Part shown: piece after piece, positions 43,810-52,161 of the stretch
Numbering within the stretch: the stretch's first letter is position 1
Layout of the letters: each line of letters starts with the position of its first letter
Assembly (NCBI GenBank): GCA_947446645.1
Contig: CANFHA010000017.1
Span: forward strand, 1 to 64,000
Length of the DNA: 64,000 nt
Source of the DNA: Chitinophagaceae bacterium
GTDB taxonomy: Bacteria; Bacteroidota; Bacteroidia; Chitinophagales; Chitinophagaceae
Direction of reading: 5' to 3'
Program-made: the position numbers and the translations under genes
The notes under the pieces: generated by a model
Told to the model about the DNA's origin: nothing
The model's database searches: none
What the model saw: only the letters and a program-made list of their open reading frames with translations

Positions 43810-45291
43810 TTATTTATCGTGAAATCCCGGGTATGCCGATTTCGGCCGGTCTTTGTCAAACTCCCCTGAGTAGATCAGCTTTCCCTTTTGCGTGAAACAT
43901 TCGCCCTTGCCGCTCTTTATTCCATCTCTCCAGTCTCCCTTATACACCTTGCATTTGTGGCAAAAGCTGATGCTTCGTTTTTGTTTGCGCGGAGATATTG
44001 TGTATACACCGTAGCCATTTTTACGATCGTTGGCAAAGTGACCTTCGTACTTGTCTCCTATCTTCCAGATAAAGGTTCCCTCTCCATTCTTCTGGTCATT
44101 TTTCCACTCACCTTCATAGGTGTCACCGCTTTCGTAGTAGTAGGTGCCTCGGCCGCTGCGCACATTGTTTTCAAAGTGGCCAAAGTATTTATCCTCGTTC
44201 AGCCAGTAGTATTTGCCTGATCCTGTCCTTACGTTTCTTTCGTAGTGGCCATCATATTTTTCTCCGTTCTTCCAGTAGCATATTCCGTGTCCGTGCATCT
44301 GGTTGTTCACAAATTGCCCGCTATAGCTGTGCCCCAAAGCCCATGAGAATGTACCGTTGCCGTACTCCATGTCATCTTTCCAATCTCCCTGGTATATATC
44401 GCCATTCTCAAAGTAAAAGCTACCCTTGCCGTTCTGCTTGTTGTGCTCATAGTGGCCCACATACCGGTCGCAGGTAGCCCAGGTAAACGCGCCCTCGCCC
44501 GATCTTTCTCCCTGCTCAAAATGCCCCTCATAGTCGTCGCCGTTCTTCCAGTGGAAATGTCCCTGCCCGTCCTCATTGCTGTTTTTCCACTCACCCTCGT
44601 AGGTGTTGCCGCTGACAAAATAATAGCTACCCTTGCCCGATAATTTGTTGTGCGCCACCTGGCCCACATATTTGTCGCCTGATCGCCATTCAAATACGCC
44701 TTCACCCGATTGTTCGTCGTCTGCCCAGCTACCTTCATACTTACTGCTATCTGCATAGTACATTATACCATGCCCTGATTTTTCGCCATTCAGAAAATTG
44801 CCGAAATATTTATTGCCGCTGTCATATACCTGTGTACCATAGCCGTCTGCTATGTCAAATGATCCGCCACTTTGCTGCAGCAATTTTCTGGCGTCTTCAT
44901 GCTTATTGTGCACCGCCCAGTAGTAAGCTGTAGTGCGGGATGTGGAAGTGATATATAGTGCGTTCACCGGTATACCGCCCGCCAGGCAGCGACTTATAAG
45001 TCCGGTATCACCCTGCCATGCCGCTTCATGTAGCAGTGTCCATCCCTGTCTGTTGCTGGCTTTTATGTCGGCACCCCTGGTCAGCAGGTCGGTAAGTGTC
45101 TTTATATCTTTTGGAGCGGGCTTCTCCAGTTCTGCCCTGAACAGTTCCATGGCCACTCTTCTCTTATGCTCCGGGCTGTTGTTGGTATCTGTTACCGCCT
45201 GTTTTTTGCCGGGCTTTATGTGTTGAGCATATGCGCAGGGGCCTATAAGTATCAGAAAACCAAGAATGACTTTTAAAAAAAAATTGCTCAT
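43810..45291 (-). CDS. Exported ankyrin-MORN repeat protein
   Basis: A 493-residue protein. MSNFFLKVILGFLILIGPCAYAQ is a signal peptide. Residues about 55-150 carry two or three ankyrin repeats (TRGADIKASNRQGWTLLHEAAWQGD, split from the full motif; AGGIPVNALYITSTSRTTAYYW). From about residue 165 to the end run 13 full MORN repeats and one partial repeat, each 23 residues with Y-x-G-x-(5)-G-x-G (YEGEWKNSNEDGQGHFHWKNG, YEGHFEQGERSGEGAFTW, YQGDWKDDMEYGNGTFSW). MORN repeats usually lie in the cytoplasm at membranes; here a signal peptide precedes them. The role is unknown. Some Bacteroidota MORN proteins act at the cell surface. Confidence 0.85.
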   Translation of the reverse strand: MSNFFLKVILGFLILIGPCAYAQHIKPGKKQAVTDTNNSPEHKRRVAMELFRAELEKPAPKDIKTLTDLLTRGADIKASNRQGWTLLHEAAWQGDTGLISRCLAGGIPVNALYITSTSRTTAYYWAVHNKHEDARKLLQQSGGSFDIADGYGTQVYDSGNKYFGNFLNGEKSGHGIMYYADSSKYEGSWADDEQSGEGVFEWRSGDKYVGQVAHNKLSGKGSYYFVSGNTYEGEWKNSNEDGQGHFHWKNGDDYEGHFEQGERSGEGAFTWATCDRYVGHYEHNKQNGKGSFYFENGDIYQGDWKDDMEYGNGTFSWALGHSYSGQFVNNQMHGHGICYWKNGEKYDGHYERNVRTGSGKYYWLNEDKYFGHFENNVRSGRGTYYYESGDTYEGEWKNDQKNGEGTFIWKIGDKYEGHFANDRKNGYGVYTISPRKQKRSISFCHKCKVYKGDWRDGIKSGKGECFTQKGKLIYSGEFDKDRPKSAYPGFHDK

Positions 45292-45395
45292 TATACCCTC
45301 AAATATATTTTATACCAGCTATTCAAAGTTATTAAATCAGGTTTCTATAACCAACTTAATCAATTACGGTGCCAATGTTGTCCGCCTTAAAACAA

Positions 45396-45420
45396 CAAAA
45401 GAGGCAAACTGCCTCTTTTG
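45396..45420 (-). terminator. Terminator downstream of the T9SS cargo gene
   Basis: CAAAAGAGGC (45396-45405) pairs with GCCTCTTTTG (45411-45420). On the minus strand TTGTTTTAAG follows. It is 21 bp past the gene's stop. Confidence 0.75.
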
Positions 45421-45440
45421 TCTTCTGTATAAGCTGAAAA

Positions 45441-46469
45441 TTATTCTATCACTAATTTCCTAGTTACCGTCTCTACGCCACACTGCAGGCGCACCAGGTA
45501 TAATCCCTTGGCCAGGCCGGTAGTATTATAAGTGGTAGGCGCTAAATTCTGTGCAGAACCTGCTGCTATTACTGCTATTTCCCTGCCGGTAACATCCGTC
45601 AGTGTTATACGCATAGGTTTGTTCGAGGTTGTGCTGAAGGCAATATTCAATTCGTTCTGTGCCGGATTAGGGTAGAGTGTCAGCGATGCTGTGAGGTTAT
45701 TAACCGTGGGTACAGCCGTCGGCGCTTTGCTTGGCACATAAGATACCAGTTCGTAGCTCGCAGATGCTGCTCCTGTTTGTGTTACCGTGCTAATGGTGAG
45801 TAGTGCAGAGTGAAAATTAGGCCTGTACCAGGTGTACGTGCTGATATTGAAGTTTTCTATGGTTGGGGTGCCAAACAGGTTGGTGCTGTCTGTAAAGTTT
45901 TGCGCACTGTGCACCCTTAGCACGCTGTCAAACGTAACGCCGCCTGGCAACATCAGTGTACCATAGCCATCACAAAATACACCCACAGTACCATTTTCTA
46001 CAGCAGTTGCCAGTGAAAAGGTAAGCGTGCCTGCGTAGGCATCAGTGAACGTGTCAAGGTAAGTAAATGGATAGTGGAGCTGGTCCATGAAGTTAGAAAG
46101 CACCAGGTTAGTATCCGCCGCCTGGTAATAACCTACCTGCGACAATTTACTGGCATCAGCACTAATGAACTGTATCAGGTGCGAGGGAGGTGCTGAAAGC
46201 GCCAGCGTGCTGCCCGGGAACATAGAACAGTGCGAAGTAGACAGGCACGACACTGCGTGACCCGTATCCACAGATGTAGTTACCATGCTGGAAAAATTCC
46301 AGGTCTGGGCGCCGGAAGGACCTTCTGTAACACCGGTAGTGTCACAGTTATGAACAACAAAGGCGTCTCCGATCTGCGGATTGAAATTTGCGGCAGTCAG
46401 GGTCGATTGTGCAGACGCTGCATAAGTGCTGCATACAATCATAAGCGAGGGCAATAGTTTCTTGTACAT
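45441..46469 (-). CDS. T9SS-exported protein with type A sorting domain
   Basis: A 342-residue secreted protein. The signal peptide is MYKKLLPSLMIVCSTYAASA. The C-terminal about 85 residues are a T9SS type A sorting domain: LTLYPNPAQNELNIAF, then RITLTDVTGREIAVI and GLAKGLYLVRLQCGVETVTRKLVIE (last part listed only as GLYLVRL and TRKLVIE). This directs the protein through the type IX system to the outside, with the signal removed. The N-terminal part is strand-rich and has no named domain. No T9SS machinery genes are in this window. Confidence 0.85.
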   Translation of the reverse strand: MYKKLLPSLMIVCSTYAASAQSTLTAANFNPQIGDAFVVHNCDTTGVTEGPSGAQTWNFSSMVTTSVDTGHAVSCLSTSHCSMFPGSTLALSAPPSHLIQFISADASKLSQVGYYQAADTNLVLSNFMDQLHYPFTYLDTFTDAYAGTLTFSLATAVENGTVGVFCDGYGTLMLPGGVTFDSVLRVHSAQNFTDSTNLFGTPTIENFNISTYTWYRPNFHSALLTISTVTQTGAASASYELVSYVPSKAPTAVPTVNNLTASLTLYPNPAQNELNIAFSTTSNKPMRITLTDVTGREIAVIAAGSAQNLAPTTYNTTGLAKGLYLVRLQCGVETVTRKLVIE

Positions 46470-46545
46470 GATATGATTTTAGGTTTTATATGAACTGCGA
46501 AGGTAGGCAAATCTAATCGCTATTCATTCATTTCATTATGCTTGC

Positions 46546-47178
46546 CTATTTGTTCCACGACCTAAAGTCATGCTCCAGGTCTTGAAGCACATTATAAAAA
46601 CTCTTTGCCCAGTAATTGCGGAATCCCATGCCGCCTGGCGCGCCGCTCATGCGGTTAGCGGCCAGCATTTTTTTGCTGCCCATGTCTACAAAAGTCACCC
46701 ACATAGATGCGTCGCCCTTATTCTTGTTCATTCCTTCTACAAAGAATAGCAGGCCAATGCCTGTTTTGCCTTTAAAATCATATCTGGATACCAGGCTGGC
46801 GACATCTTGCTCGTTAAGCAGCCGGTAATCTTCTGCTTTAGCTGTAAAATATTCGGCGTTCGATTTCTCGTTTGCCGCTTGTGTCACTTCCAGCGCATAG
46901 TTTACATTGCTGCGTTGTACCGCCTCGGCTACGTTGTATTTCTTTTGCTCGGCAATAAACAAGTTGTTCCACCCAGGGAAATATTTATTGCGCATGTCGG
47001 CATTTGTTATTGTGCCTGCATCTTTAAATTGCGTCGCGGTTCCTACATACTTCAGATGCGTGAAATCAAGACCCAGCCAGGTGATCGGTGTATTGTTGAA
47101 TATGTCGGACCTGGTTTGGCTAAAGCCTGTTCCCGATATAAGAATAACCGCCAATAAAAACAGTATGTTTTTTCTCAT
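46546..47178 (-). CDS. Secreted protein, member of a tandem pair (ITWLGLD family)
   Basis: A 210-residue exported protein with signal MRKNILFLLAVILISGTGFSQ. The mature core begins TRSDIFNNTPITWLGLDFTHLKYVG and continues with LLNEQDVASLVSRYDFK, TGIGLLFFVEGMNKNKGDASMWVTFVDM and YWAKSFYNVLQDLEHDFRSW (each motif shown in part). The same blocks appear in the neighbour at 47245. I know of no assigned function; the family looks specific to Bacteroidota. The two genes lie head to tail, 66 bp apart, and clearly arose by duplication. Confidence 0.7.
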   Translation of the reverse strand: MRKNILFLLAVILISGTGFSQTRSDIFNNTPITWLGLDFTHLKYVGTATQFKDAGTITNADMRNKYFPGWNNLFIAEQKKYNVAEAVQRSNVNYALEVTQAANEKSNAEYFTAKAEDYRLLNEQDVASLVSRYDFKGKTGIGLLFFVEGMNKNKGDASMWVTFVDMGSKKMLAANRMSGAPGGMGFRNYWAKSFYNVLQDLEHDFRSWNK

Positions 47179-47244
47179 TTGTGTTGTTTTTTGGTAATTA
47201 GATATAAAGTGTAAAACTAGCTTAAAATCCCCAATCTGAAGCTG

Positions 47245-47898
47245 CTACTGCCATTCTCCCATATGCTCACCAACTAGTGCCATAGCATTGTAGAAGCTCT
47301 TTGCCCAGTAATCGTCAACTGTATTACCACCCGCAGGTGCTGTTATTCTCTTACTGAGCAGTACCGTCTTATTACTCATGTTTACAAAGGTCACCCACAT
47401 AGAGGTTTCGCCCTTATCCTTATTCATTCCCTCTACAAAAAACAGCAGGCCAATTCCTTTTTTGTGATTGAAGTCATATTTGGCAACAAGCGATGCAATT
47501 TGCTTTTCGGTTAGCAACTGATATTCGCTGATGTTGCCCCTGAATCGCTTGTTGTCCTTATCAGAGAAGTGTTGTTTTACTGAGTTGTAATTAATTTTGT
47601 TAGTTACTTCCGTGCCGGGCTGGCCGCCGTGTGTTGCCACCAACCTCGCTTTCTGCATGTCTTCCCGTTCAGAAGGCCCTACGAACATGTTGCTCCATTT
47701 CTGGAAATAGTAAAACAGCACAGGCGTGCTCACATCTCCCGTATCATCTGTTTTGGTTTTACTATTGATGTACTTTAACTGGCTGCAATCCAGTCCCAGC
47801 CACGTTATTGGCGTTTCGCTAAAGATATCATCGCGTGTCTGTGCGTGTGCCTCTGCAGCCACAAACATGGTTATCAGCAACAGTGCAATATGCTTCAT
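47245..47898 (-). CDS. Secreted paralogue of the 46546 protein
   Basis: A 217-residue exported protein with signal MKHIALLLITMFVAAEAHAQ. It shares with its neighbour the blocks TPITWLGLDCSQLKYIN, LLTEKQIASLVAKYDFN, KGIGLLFFVEGMNKDKGETS, SMWVTFVNM and DYWAKSFYNAMALVGEHM. The divergence is large outside these blocks, so the duplication is not recent. It is the first gene of the pair on the minus strand. The gene is divergent from rpsJ, and the rpsJ promoter region lies between them. Confidence 0.7.
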   Translation of the reverse strand: MKHIALLLITMFVAAEAHAQTRDDIFSETPITWLGLDCSQLKYINSKTKTDDTGDVSTPVLFYYFQKWSNMFVGPSEREDMQKARLVATHGGQPGTEVTNKINYNSVKQHFSDKDNKRFRGNISEYQLLTEKQIASLVAKYDFNHKKGIGLLFFVEGMNKDKGETSMWVTFVNMSNKTVLLSKRITAPAGGNTVDDYWAKSFYNAMALVGEHMGEWQ

Positions 47899-48212
47899 TG
47901 TAGTAGGTTTTATAAAAAAAGATGAATGATCTTAGTGACAAGATATAGTTTTTCAATCAAAATGATTACTTTTGCAGCCCCTCTGAAAGTTGCCGAATCC
48001 CAATACTGGCAATACTTCCGGGGGACAACCAAAAAAGTATAAAAAATTTATTTAAAAAAGTTGGTTGAATTAAAACATTCATTACCTTTGCAGTCCCAAA
48101 TTTTTAGGGATGGAAGATGAGTAACAACGATTCTTCCGGAACATAAGACCAGGGGGATTAACACAAGAAGTTCGTAAACGATCTTTGAATAATAGTAAAA
48201 GTTATAAACAGT
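47899..48212. other. rpsJ upstream region
   Basis: A 314-bp divergent gap. It holds the rpsJ promoter (48061-48090). A TACTTTTGC box at 47967-47975 lacks a good TTG at the right distance but may be a second start. A long leader (about 110 bp) runs from the promoter to the rpsJ ATG. I see no gene in it. Confidence 0.6.
48061..48090 (+). promoter_or_regulatory. Promoter of the S10-spc ribosomal cluster
   Basis: TTGG at 48061-48064 and TACCTTTG at 48083-48090 (then C) are 18 bp apart, an exact match to TTG/TAnnTTTG. It precedes the rpsJ start by about 120 bp. Confidence 0.75.
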
Positions 48213-48518
48213 ATGTCTCAGCGTATCAGAATTAAGCTTAAGTCTTACGACCACAACCTGGTTGACAAATCAGCAGACAAGATCGTTAAGACTGTGCGCA
48301 ATACAGGAGCAGTGGTTACAGGCCCTATTCCATTGCCTACAGAGAAGAAGATCTTTACAGTATTGCGCTCGCCGCACGTTAACAAAAAGAGCCGTGAGCA
48401 GTTTCAGCTTTGCACGCACAAGCGTCTGCTGGACATTTACACGTCGTCTTCGCGCACAGTTGATGCTCTTTCGAAGCTCGACCTGCCAAGCGGTGTAGAA
48501 GTTGAGATCAAAGCATGA
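48213..48518 (+). CDS. rpsJ: 30S ribosomal protein S10
   Basis: A 101-residue uS10 of the small subunit (also the NusE antitermination factor in other bacteria). It has [22 protein letters not shown] at the start, [30 protein letters not shown] (shown as [20 protein letters not shown]) and the usual C-terminal GVEVEIKA. It opens the S10-spc cluster with a strong promoter 120 bp upstream. In most Bacteroidota it follows fusA; here it does not. Confidence 0.97.
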   Translation: MSQRIRIKLKSYDHNLVDKSADKIVKTVRNTGAVVTGPIPLPTEKKIFTVLRSPHVNKKSREQFQLCTHKRLLDIYTSSSRTVDALSKLDLPSGVEVEIKA

Positions 48519-48646
48519 TAGCAGAATCGGAGATCAGGAATTAATTTTTGATTTGCGGGTTGAAAGCAGTTCTTTAATAAAATTGAAATAACAGTTATCC
48601 AGGGCCTTCCAAACGGTTACCTGGCTCTGGCTAAAATATAATAATA

Positions 48647-49264
48647 ATGAAAGGTATTATTGGTAAAAAAATCGGTATGACCAGCATATTCGAGCCGAAT
48701 GGCAAGCAAACGGCTTGTACCATCATCGAAGCTGGACCATGTGTGGTTACTCAGAAGAAGACCGTAAGTACCGACGGTTATGATTCCTTACAGATCGCTT
48801 TCGGCGAGGCTAAGGAAAAGAATACGACTAAAGCGATGATCAATCACTTCGCAAAGTCGAACACTACTCCCAAGAGTGTTGTAAAAGAGCTCAGAAATTG
48901 TTCCATTGATAAACAAGTAGGTGAAAACATCACTTGCGAAATATTTACCGAAGGTGAAAAGGTAAGCGTTATCGGCACCACCAAGGGTAAAGGTTTCCAG
49001 GGCGTTGTACGTCGTCACGGATTTAGCGGTGTGGGTGAAGCTACCCACGGCCAGCATGACCGTTCACGTGCTCCTGGTTCTATCGGTGGTTCATCTTACC
49101 CAAGCCGCGTATTCAAAGGAATGCGTATGGCCGGCCGCATGGGCACTGACCGTGTTAAGATCAAGGCACTGCGCGTTGTAAAAGTATTTCCAGAGCAGAA
49201 CTACATACTGATCAGTGGTTCGGTTCCAGGTCATAATGGTTCTATTGTTTTAATTCAGAATTAA
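48647..49264 (+). CDS. rplC: 50S ribosomal protein L3
   Basis: A 205-residue uL3 that nucleates 50S assembly near the peptidyl transferase centre. MKGIIGKKIGMTSIFEPNGK at the start and GTTKGKGFQGVVRRHGFSGVGEATHG (shown as GTTKGKGFQGVVRRHGF) with HDRSRAPGSIGGSSYPSRVFKGMRM in the middle mark the family. The 128-bp gap after rpsJ holds a hairpin (48599-48630). L4 begins 9 bp downstream. Confidence 0.97.
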   Translation: MKGIIGKKIGMTSIFEPNGKQTACTIIEAGPCVVTQKKTVSTDGYDSLQIAFGEAKEKNTTKAMINHFAKSNTTPKSVVKELRNCSIDKQVGENITCEIFTEGEKVSVIGTTKGKGFQGVVRRHGFSGVGEATHGQHDRSRAPGSIGGSSYPSRVFKGMRMAGRMGTDRVKIKALRVVKVFPEQNYILISGSVPGHNGSIVLIQN

Positions 49265-49273
49265 TTAGTAGTC

Positions 49274-49915
49274 ATGCAAGTTGACGTTTTAAATAGTAAA
49301 GGTGGAAAGACAGGCCGTTCAGTAGAATTGCCGGATGATATTTTCAACATGGAGCCTAACGATCATTGTATTTACCTCGCGGTAAAACAATATCTCGCTG
49401 CACAGCGACAGGGCACACACAAAACCAAGACCCGTGCAGATGTGCATGGCTCTTCTAAAAAGCTGCATAAGCAAAAGGGAACTGGTGGTTCGCGTAAAGG
49501 CAACATCCGTAACCCGTTGTATAAGGGTGGTGGTACCATCAATGGTCCGTTGCCACACGGCTATGCTTTCAAGCTCAACCGTAAGGTGAAAGATCTCGCT
49601 AAGATATCTGCACTGGTTTACAAGGCTCGTCAAAACAGGATTGTGATCGTAGAAGATCTGAAAATGGAGACGCCAAAGACCAAGGATTTCTCTGCGATAC
49701 TCAATACACTGCGCGGCGACAACTGGAAGTCAATGATTGTATTGCCTGAGTATGATACTAATGTTTATCTCAGCGCACGCAACCTGTCTGATAATAAGAC
49801 AGTAGTGCTTAGCGACATGAACACTTACGATCTTACAAATGCACAGGTGGTAATATTCACCGAAACTGCAGCTAAGATGTTCACTGAAGAAGCAGCTGAA
49901 GAAACAGCAGCATAA
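49274..49915 (+). CDS. rplD: 50S ribosomal protein L4
   Basis: A 213-residue uL4 that lines the exit tunnel. The tunnel loop KKLHKQKGTGGSRKGNIRNP is present, and the globular domain ends NAQVVIFTETAAKMFTEE. In Escherichia coli L4 autoregulates the S10 operon; no equivalent leader is certain here. It starts 9 bp after rplC and is followed by 110 bp before rplW. Confidence 0.97.
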   Translation: MQVDVLNSKGGKTGRSVELPDDIFNMEPNDHCIYLAVKQYLAAQRQGTHKTKTRADVHGSSKKLHKQKGTGGSRKGNIRNPLYKGGGTINGPLPHGYAFKLNRKVKDLAKISALVYKARQNRIVIVEDLKMETPKTKDFSAILNTLRGDNWKSMIVLPEYDTNVYLSARNLSDNKTVVLSDMNTYDLTNAQVVIFTETAAKMFTEEAAEETAA

Positions 49916-50025
49916 CCCAGGCGCCCACCCAGGTAGTTGGTAAGGTGATGAAAAGTAAAAAGTAGTAACAAATAATAATCGCTCTTAATGATCCTTACAG
50001 GGTTTGGAGCAAAAAAATAGAAACG

Positions 50026-50322
50026 ATGAAACTTTCAGAAGTGTTGGTACGGCCGGTGATCACCGAAAAGGTAAATCTCCAGATGGAGCGCAGTGGCCGC
50101 TACACATTCGTAGTAGGCAAGCAAGCCAATAAGCTCGAAATAAAGAAAGCCGTTGAAGAATTCTACGGAGTGAAGGTAGCAGATGTAAACACAGTTGTTG
50201 TACCTGCAAAAAGCAAAACCCGTTTTACAAAAGCTGGATTGCTCGCTGGCCGTAAGCCTTCTTATAAGAAAGCGATAGTAACGCTTGCTGCAGGCGAAAC
50301 AATTGATCTTTTCGTAGGATAA
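50026..50322 (+). CDS. rplW: 50S ribosomal protein L23
   Basis: A 98-residue uL23 at the tunnel exit, docking site for trigger factor and SRP. LSEVLVRPVITEKVNLQMER and YTFVVGKQANKLEIKKAVEEFYGVKVADVNTV (shown as NKLEIKKAVEEFYGVKV) are typical. It is followed by a 119-bp gap with GCTAAT-type repeats. Confidence 0.96.
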   Translation: MKLSEVLVRPVITEKVNLQMERSGRYTFVVGKQANKLEIKKAVEEFYGVKVADVNTVVVPAKSKTRFTKAGLLAGRKPSYKKAIVTLAAGETIDLFVG

Positions 50323-50441
50323 TTAAGTAAAGAGCCGGTTAGCTAATTAGCTGGTTGGTTCGAATGTAAAAATTAAATGATAATAATTGGTGGGCTCATT
50401 GGCTAGTAAGCTAATCAACACATCAGCTAATCGAAATAAAA
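50323..50441. repeat. GCTAATTAGC-type spacer repeats between rplW and rplB
   Basis: GGTTAGCTAATTAGCTGGTT (about 50338-50357) and AGTAAGCTAATCAACACATC then AGCTAATCG (about 50406-50434) share AGCTAAT words. They resemble the degenerate TTAGCTAA repeats found between genes in related genomes. Confidence 0.5.
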
Positions 50442-51293
50442 ATGGCATTACGTAAATACAAACCGGTTACAGCCGGAACACGCTGGAGAATAGGTAACGC
50501 TTACGCGGAGATCACCACTAATGTACCGGAGAAGAGTCTCCTGGAGCATCAGAGCGGTACCGGTGGCCGTAACGTGCAGGGCCGTCGTGCAATGCGCTAT
50601 ATAGGCGGCGGTAACAAGATCCAATACCGTCTTATCGATTTCAAACGCAATAAGAACGATATCAAGGCTACTGTTAAGAGCATTGAATACGATCCTAACC
50701 GTACGGCTTTCATCGCTTTGTTGCACTATGCTGATGGCGAAAAGCGTTACATCATAGCACCGCAGGGTCTCCAGGTAGGTGCAGTTATTGTCAGTGGAGC
50801 AGCCGCTGCTCCTGAGGTTGGTAATGCACTGCCTCTTAAGAACATGCCACTTGGTACTGTTGTTCATAACATAGAGTTGCAGCCAGGCCGCGGCGGAGCA
50901 CTTGCACGTTCTGCGGGCACTTACGCTCAGCTTAATGCGAAAGAAGAAAAATATTGCGTACTGAAAATGCCTAGCGGCGAGCTTCGTAAAGTGCTGAGCA
51001 CATGTATCGCTACAGTTGGTATCGTATCTAATAGCGATCACGCCCTCCAGTCAATGGGTAAAGCAGGTCGTAACCGTTGGAAAGGCATAAAGCCACGTAA
51101 CCGTGGTGTTGCGATGAACCCTGTAGATCACCCGATGGGTGGTGGTGAAGGTCGCTCTTCAGGCGGTCACCCACGTAGCCGTAAGGGTAAATACGCTAAG
51201 GGTGAGATCACACGTAGCACAAACAAGGCTTCGAATAAGCTGATCATACAGCGCAGAGACGGCAAGAAGTTGTCTTCGAAGTTCAAAAAGTAA
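50442..51293 (+). CDS. rplB: 50S ribosomal protein L2
   Basis: A 283-residue uL2, near the peptidyl transferase centre and needed for subunit joining. [24 protein letters not shown] marks the N terminus (split from the full motif), and [25 protein letters not shown] is the C-terminal signature holding the key His. The start ATG follows the GCTAAT spacer. rpsS follows at 69 bp. Confidence 0.97.
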   Translation: MALRKYKPVTAGTRWRIGNAYAEITTNVPEKSLLEHQSGTGGRNVQGRRAMRYIGGGNKIQYRLIDFKRNKNDIKATVKSIEYDPNRTAFIALLHYADGEKRYIIAPQGLQVGAVIVSGAAAAPEVGNALPLKNMPLGTVVHNIELQPGRGGALARSAGTYAQLNAKEEKYCVLKMPSGELRKVLSTCIATVGIVSNSDHALQSMGKAGRNRWKGIKPRNRGVAMNPVDHPMGGGEGRSSGGHPRSRKGKYAKGEITRSTNKASNKLIIQRRDGKKLSSKFKK

Positions 51294-51362
51294 TCCGCAA
51301 CTGCTTTAGCAGAAGGGTAGGGAAAACAGTAATAAAGTAATTAATTATAAAGTCAATAAGAA

Positions 51363-51632
51363 ATGGCTCGTTCAGTAAGTAAAGGACCTTATGTAGATGC
51401 AAACCTTGATAAAAAGGTTATGGCAATGAATGATGGCAAAGCGAAGAAGGGTGTTATAAAGACCTGGAGCCGCCGCAGCACAATCACTCCGGATTTTGTA
51501 GGGCAGACATTTGCAGTGCACAATGGCAACAAGTTTATCCCGGTATATGTTACCGAGTATATGGTAGGCCATAAGCTGGGTGAGTTTTCACCTACCCGCA
51601 ATTTCAAGGGTCACAGCGGTAGCAAGCAATAA
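51363..51632 (+). CDS. rpsS: 30S ribosomal protein S19
   Basis: An 89-residue uS19 of the small-subunit head. [19 protein letters not shown] and [24 protein letters not shown] (shown as [18 protein letters not shown]) are diagnostic. It stands in standard order between rplB and rplV. Confidence 0.97.
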   Translation: MARSVSKGPYVDANLDKKVMAMNDGKAKKGVIKTWSRRSTITPDFVGQTFAVHNGNKFIPVYVTEYMVGHKLGEFSPTRNFKGHSGSKQ

Positions 51633-51734
51633 TTGACTCCGCCTCAGCTATGGGGCAGATGTTTGAAAATAGAAATACTAATTAAATACAAATGCCCGGC
51701 ACCGCTTTAGGCTCCGGGGGCAAACAATAATAAA

Positions 51735-52115
51735 ATGGAAGCTGTAGCTCGCTTAAGAAATTTACCAACATCACCCCGCAAGATGCGCCTCCTGGCTGAT
51801 CTTATCCGTGGTATGGAAGTGGAAAATGCGCTGAATACTTTGAAATTCAGCACCAAACATCCTTCAGTGCCGCTTGAAAAGCTGCTGCTGAGCGCTGTGG
51901 CCAACTGGAGAGTAAAGAATGAAGGTGTGGATGTGGCTGAAGCCAACCTTATTGTAAAGACGATATTCGTTGATGGCGGTCGTGTTTTGAAGCGGATGCG
52001 CCCGGCACCACAGGGCCGCGCATATCGTGTACGCAAGCGCAGCAATCACATTACGCTCATCGTAGATAGCCGTAATGCAGTATCTGCACCAGCAACAACT
52101 GAAGCAACAGCTTAA
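51735..52115 (+). CDS. rplV: 50S ribosomal protein L22
   Basis: A 126-residue uL22 with the tunnel-loop hairpin. [22 protein letters not shown] and the loop [29 protein letters not shown] (shown as [20 protein letters not shown]) are clear. A short Ala/Thr-rich tail ([11 protein letters not shown]) ends it. It is 46 bp before rpsC. Confidence 0.97.
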   Translation: MEAVARLRNLPTSPRKMRLLADLIRGMEVENALNTLKFSTKHPSVPLEKLLLSAVANWRVKNEGVDVAEANLIVKTIFVDGGRVLKRMRPAPQGRAYRVRKRSNHITLIVDSRNAVSAPATTEATA

Positions 52116-52161
52116 TTTTTAGATACGGAATTTAAGATTTGAAATTTATAAAATAATAGTA

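Noticed and set aside
44307-44756. A second frame through the MORN region with Arg/Thr-rich repeats
   Set aside because: Its repetitive look comes from reading the 69-bp MORN units out of frame.
43810-44800. Tandem DNA repeat or CRISPR-like array
   Set aside because: The 69-bp period is explained by the coding MORN repeats; there are no conserved repeats with unique spacers.
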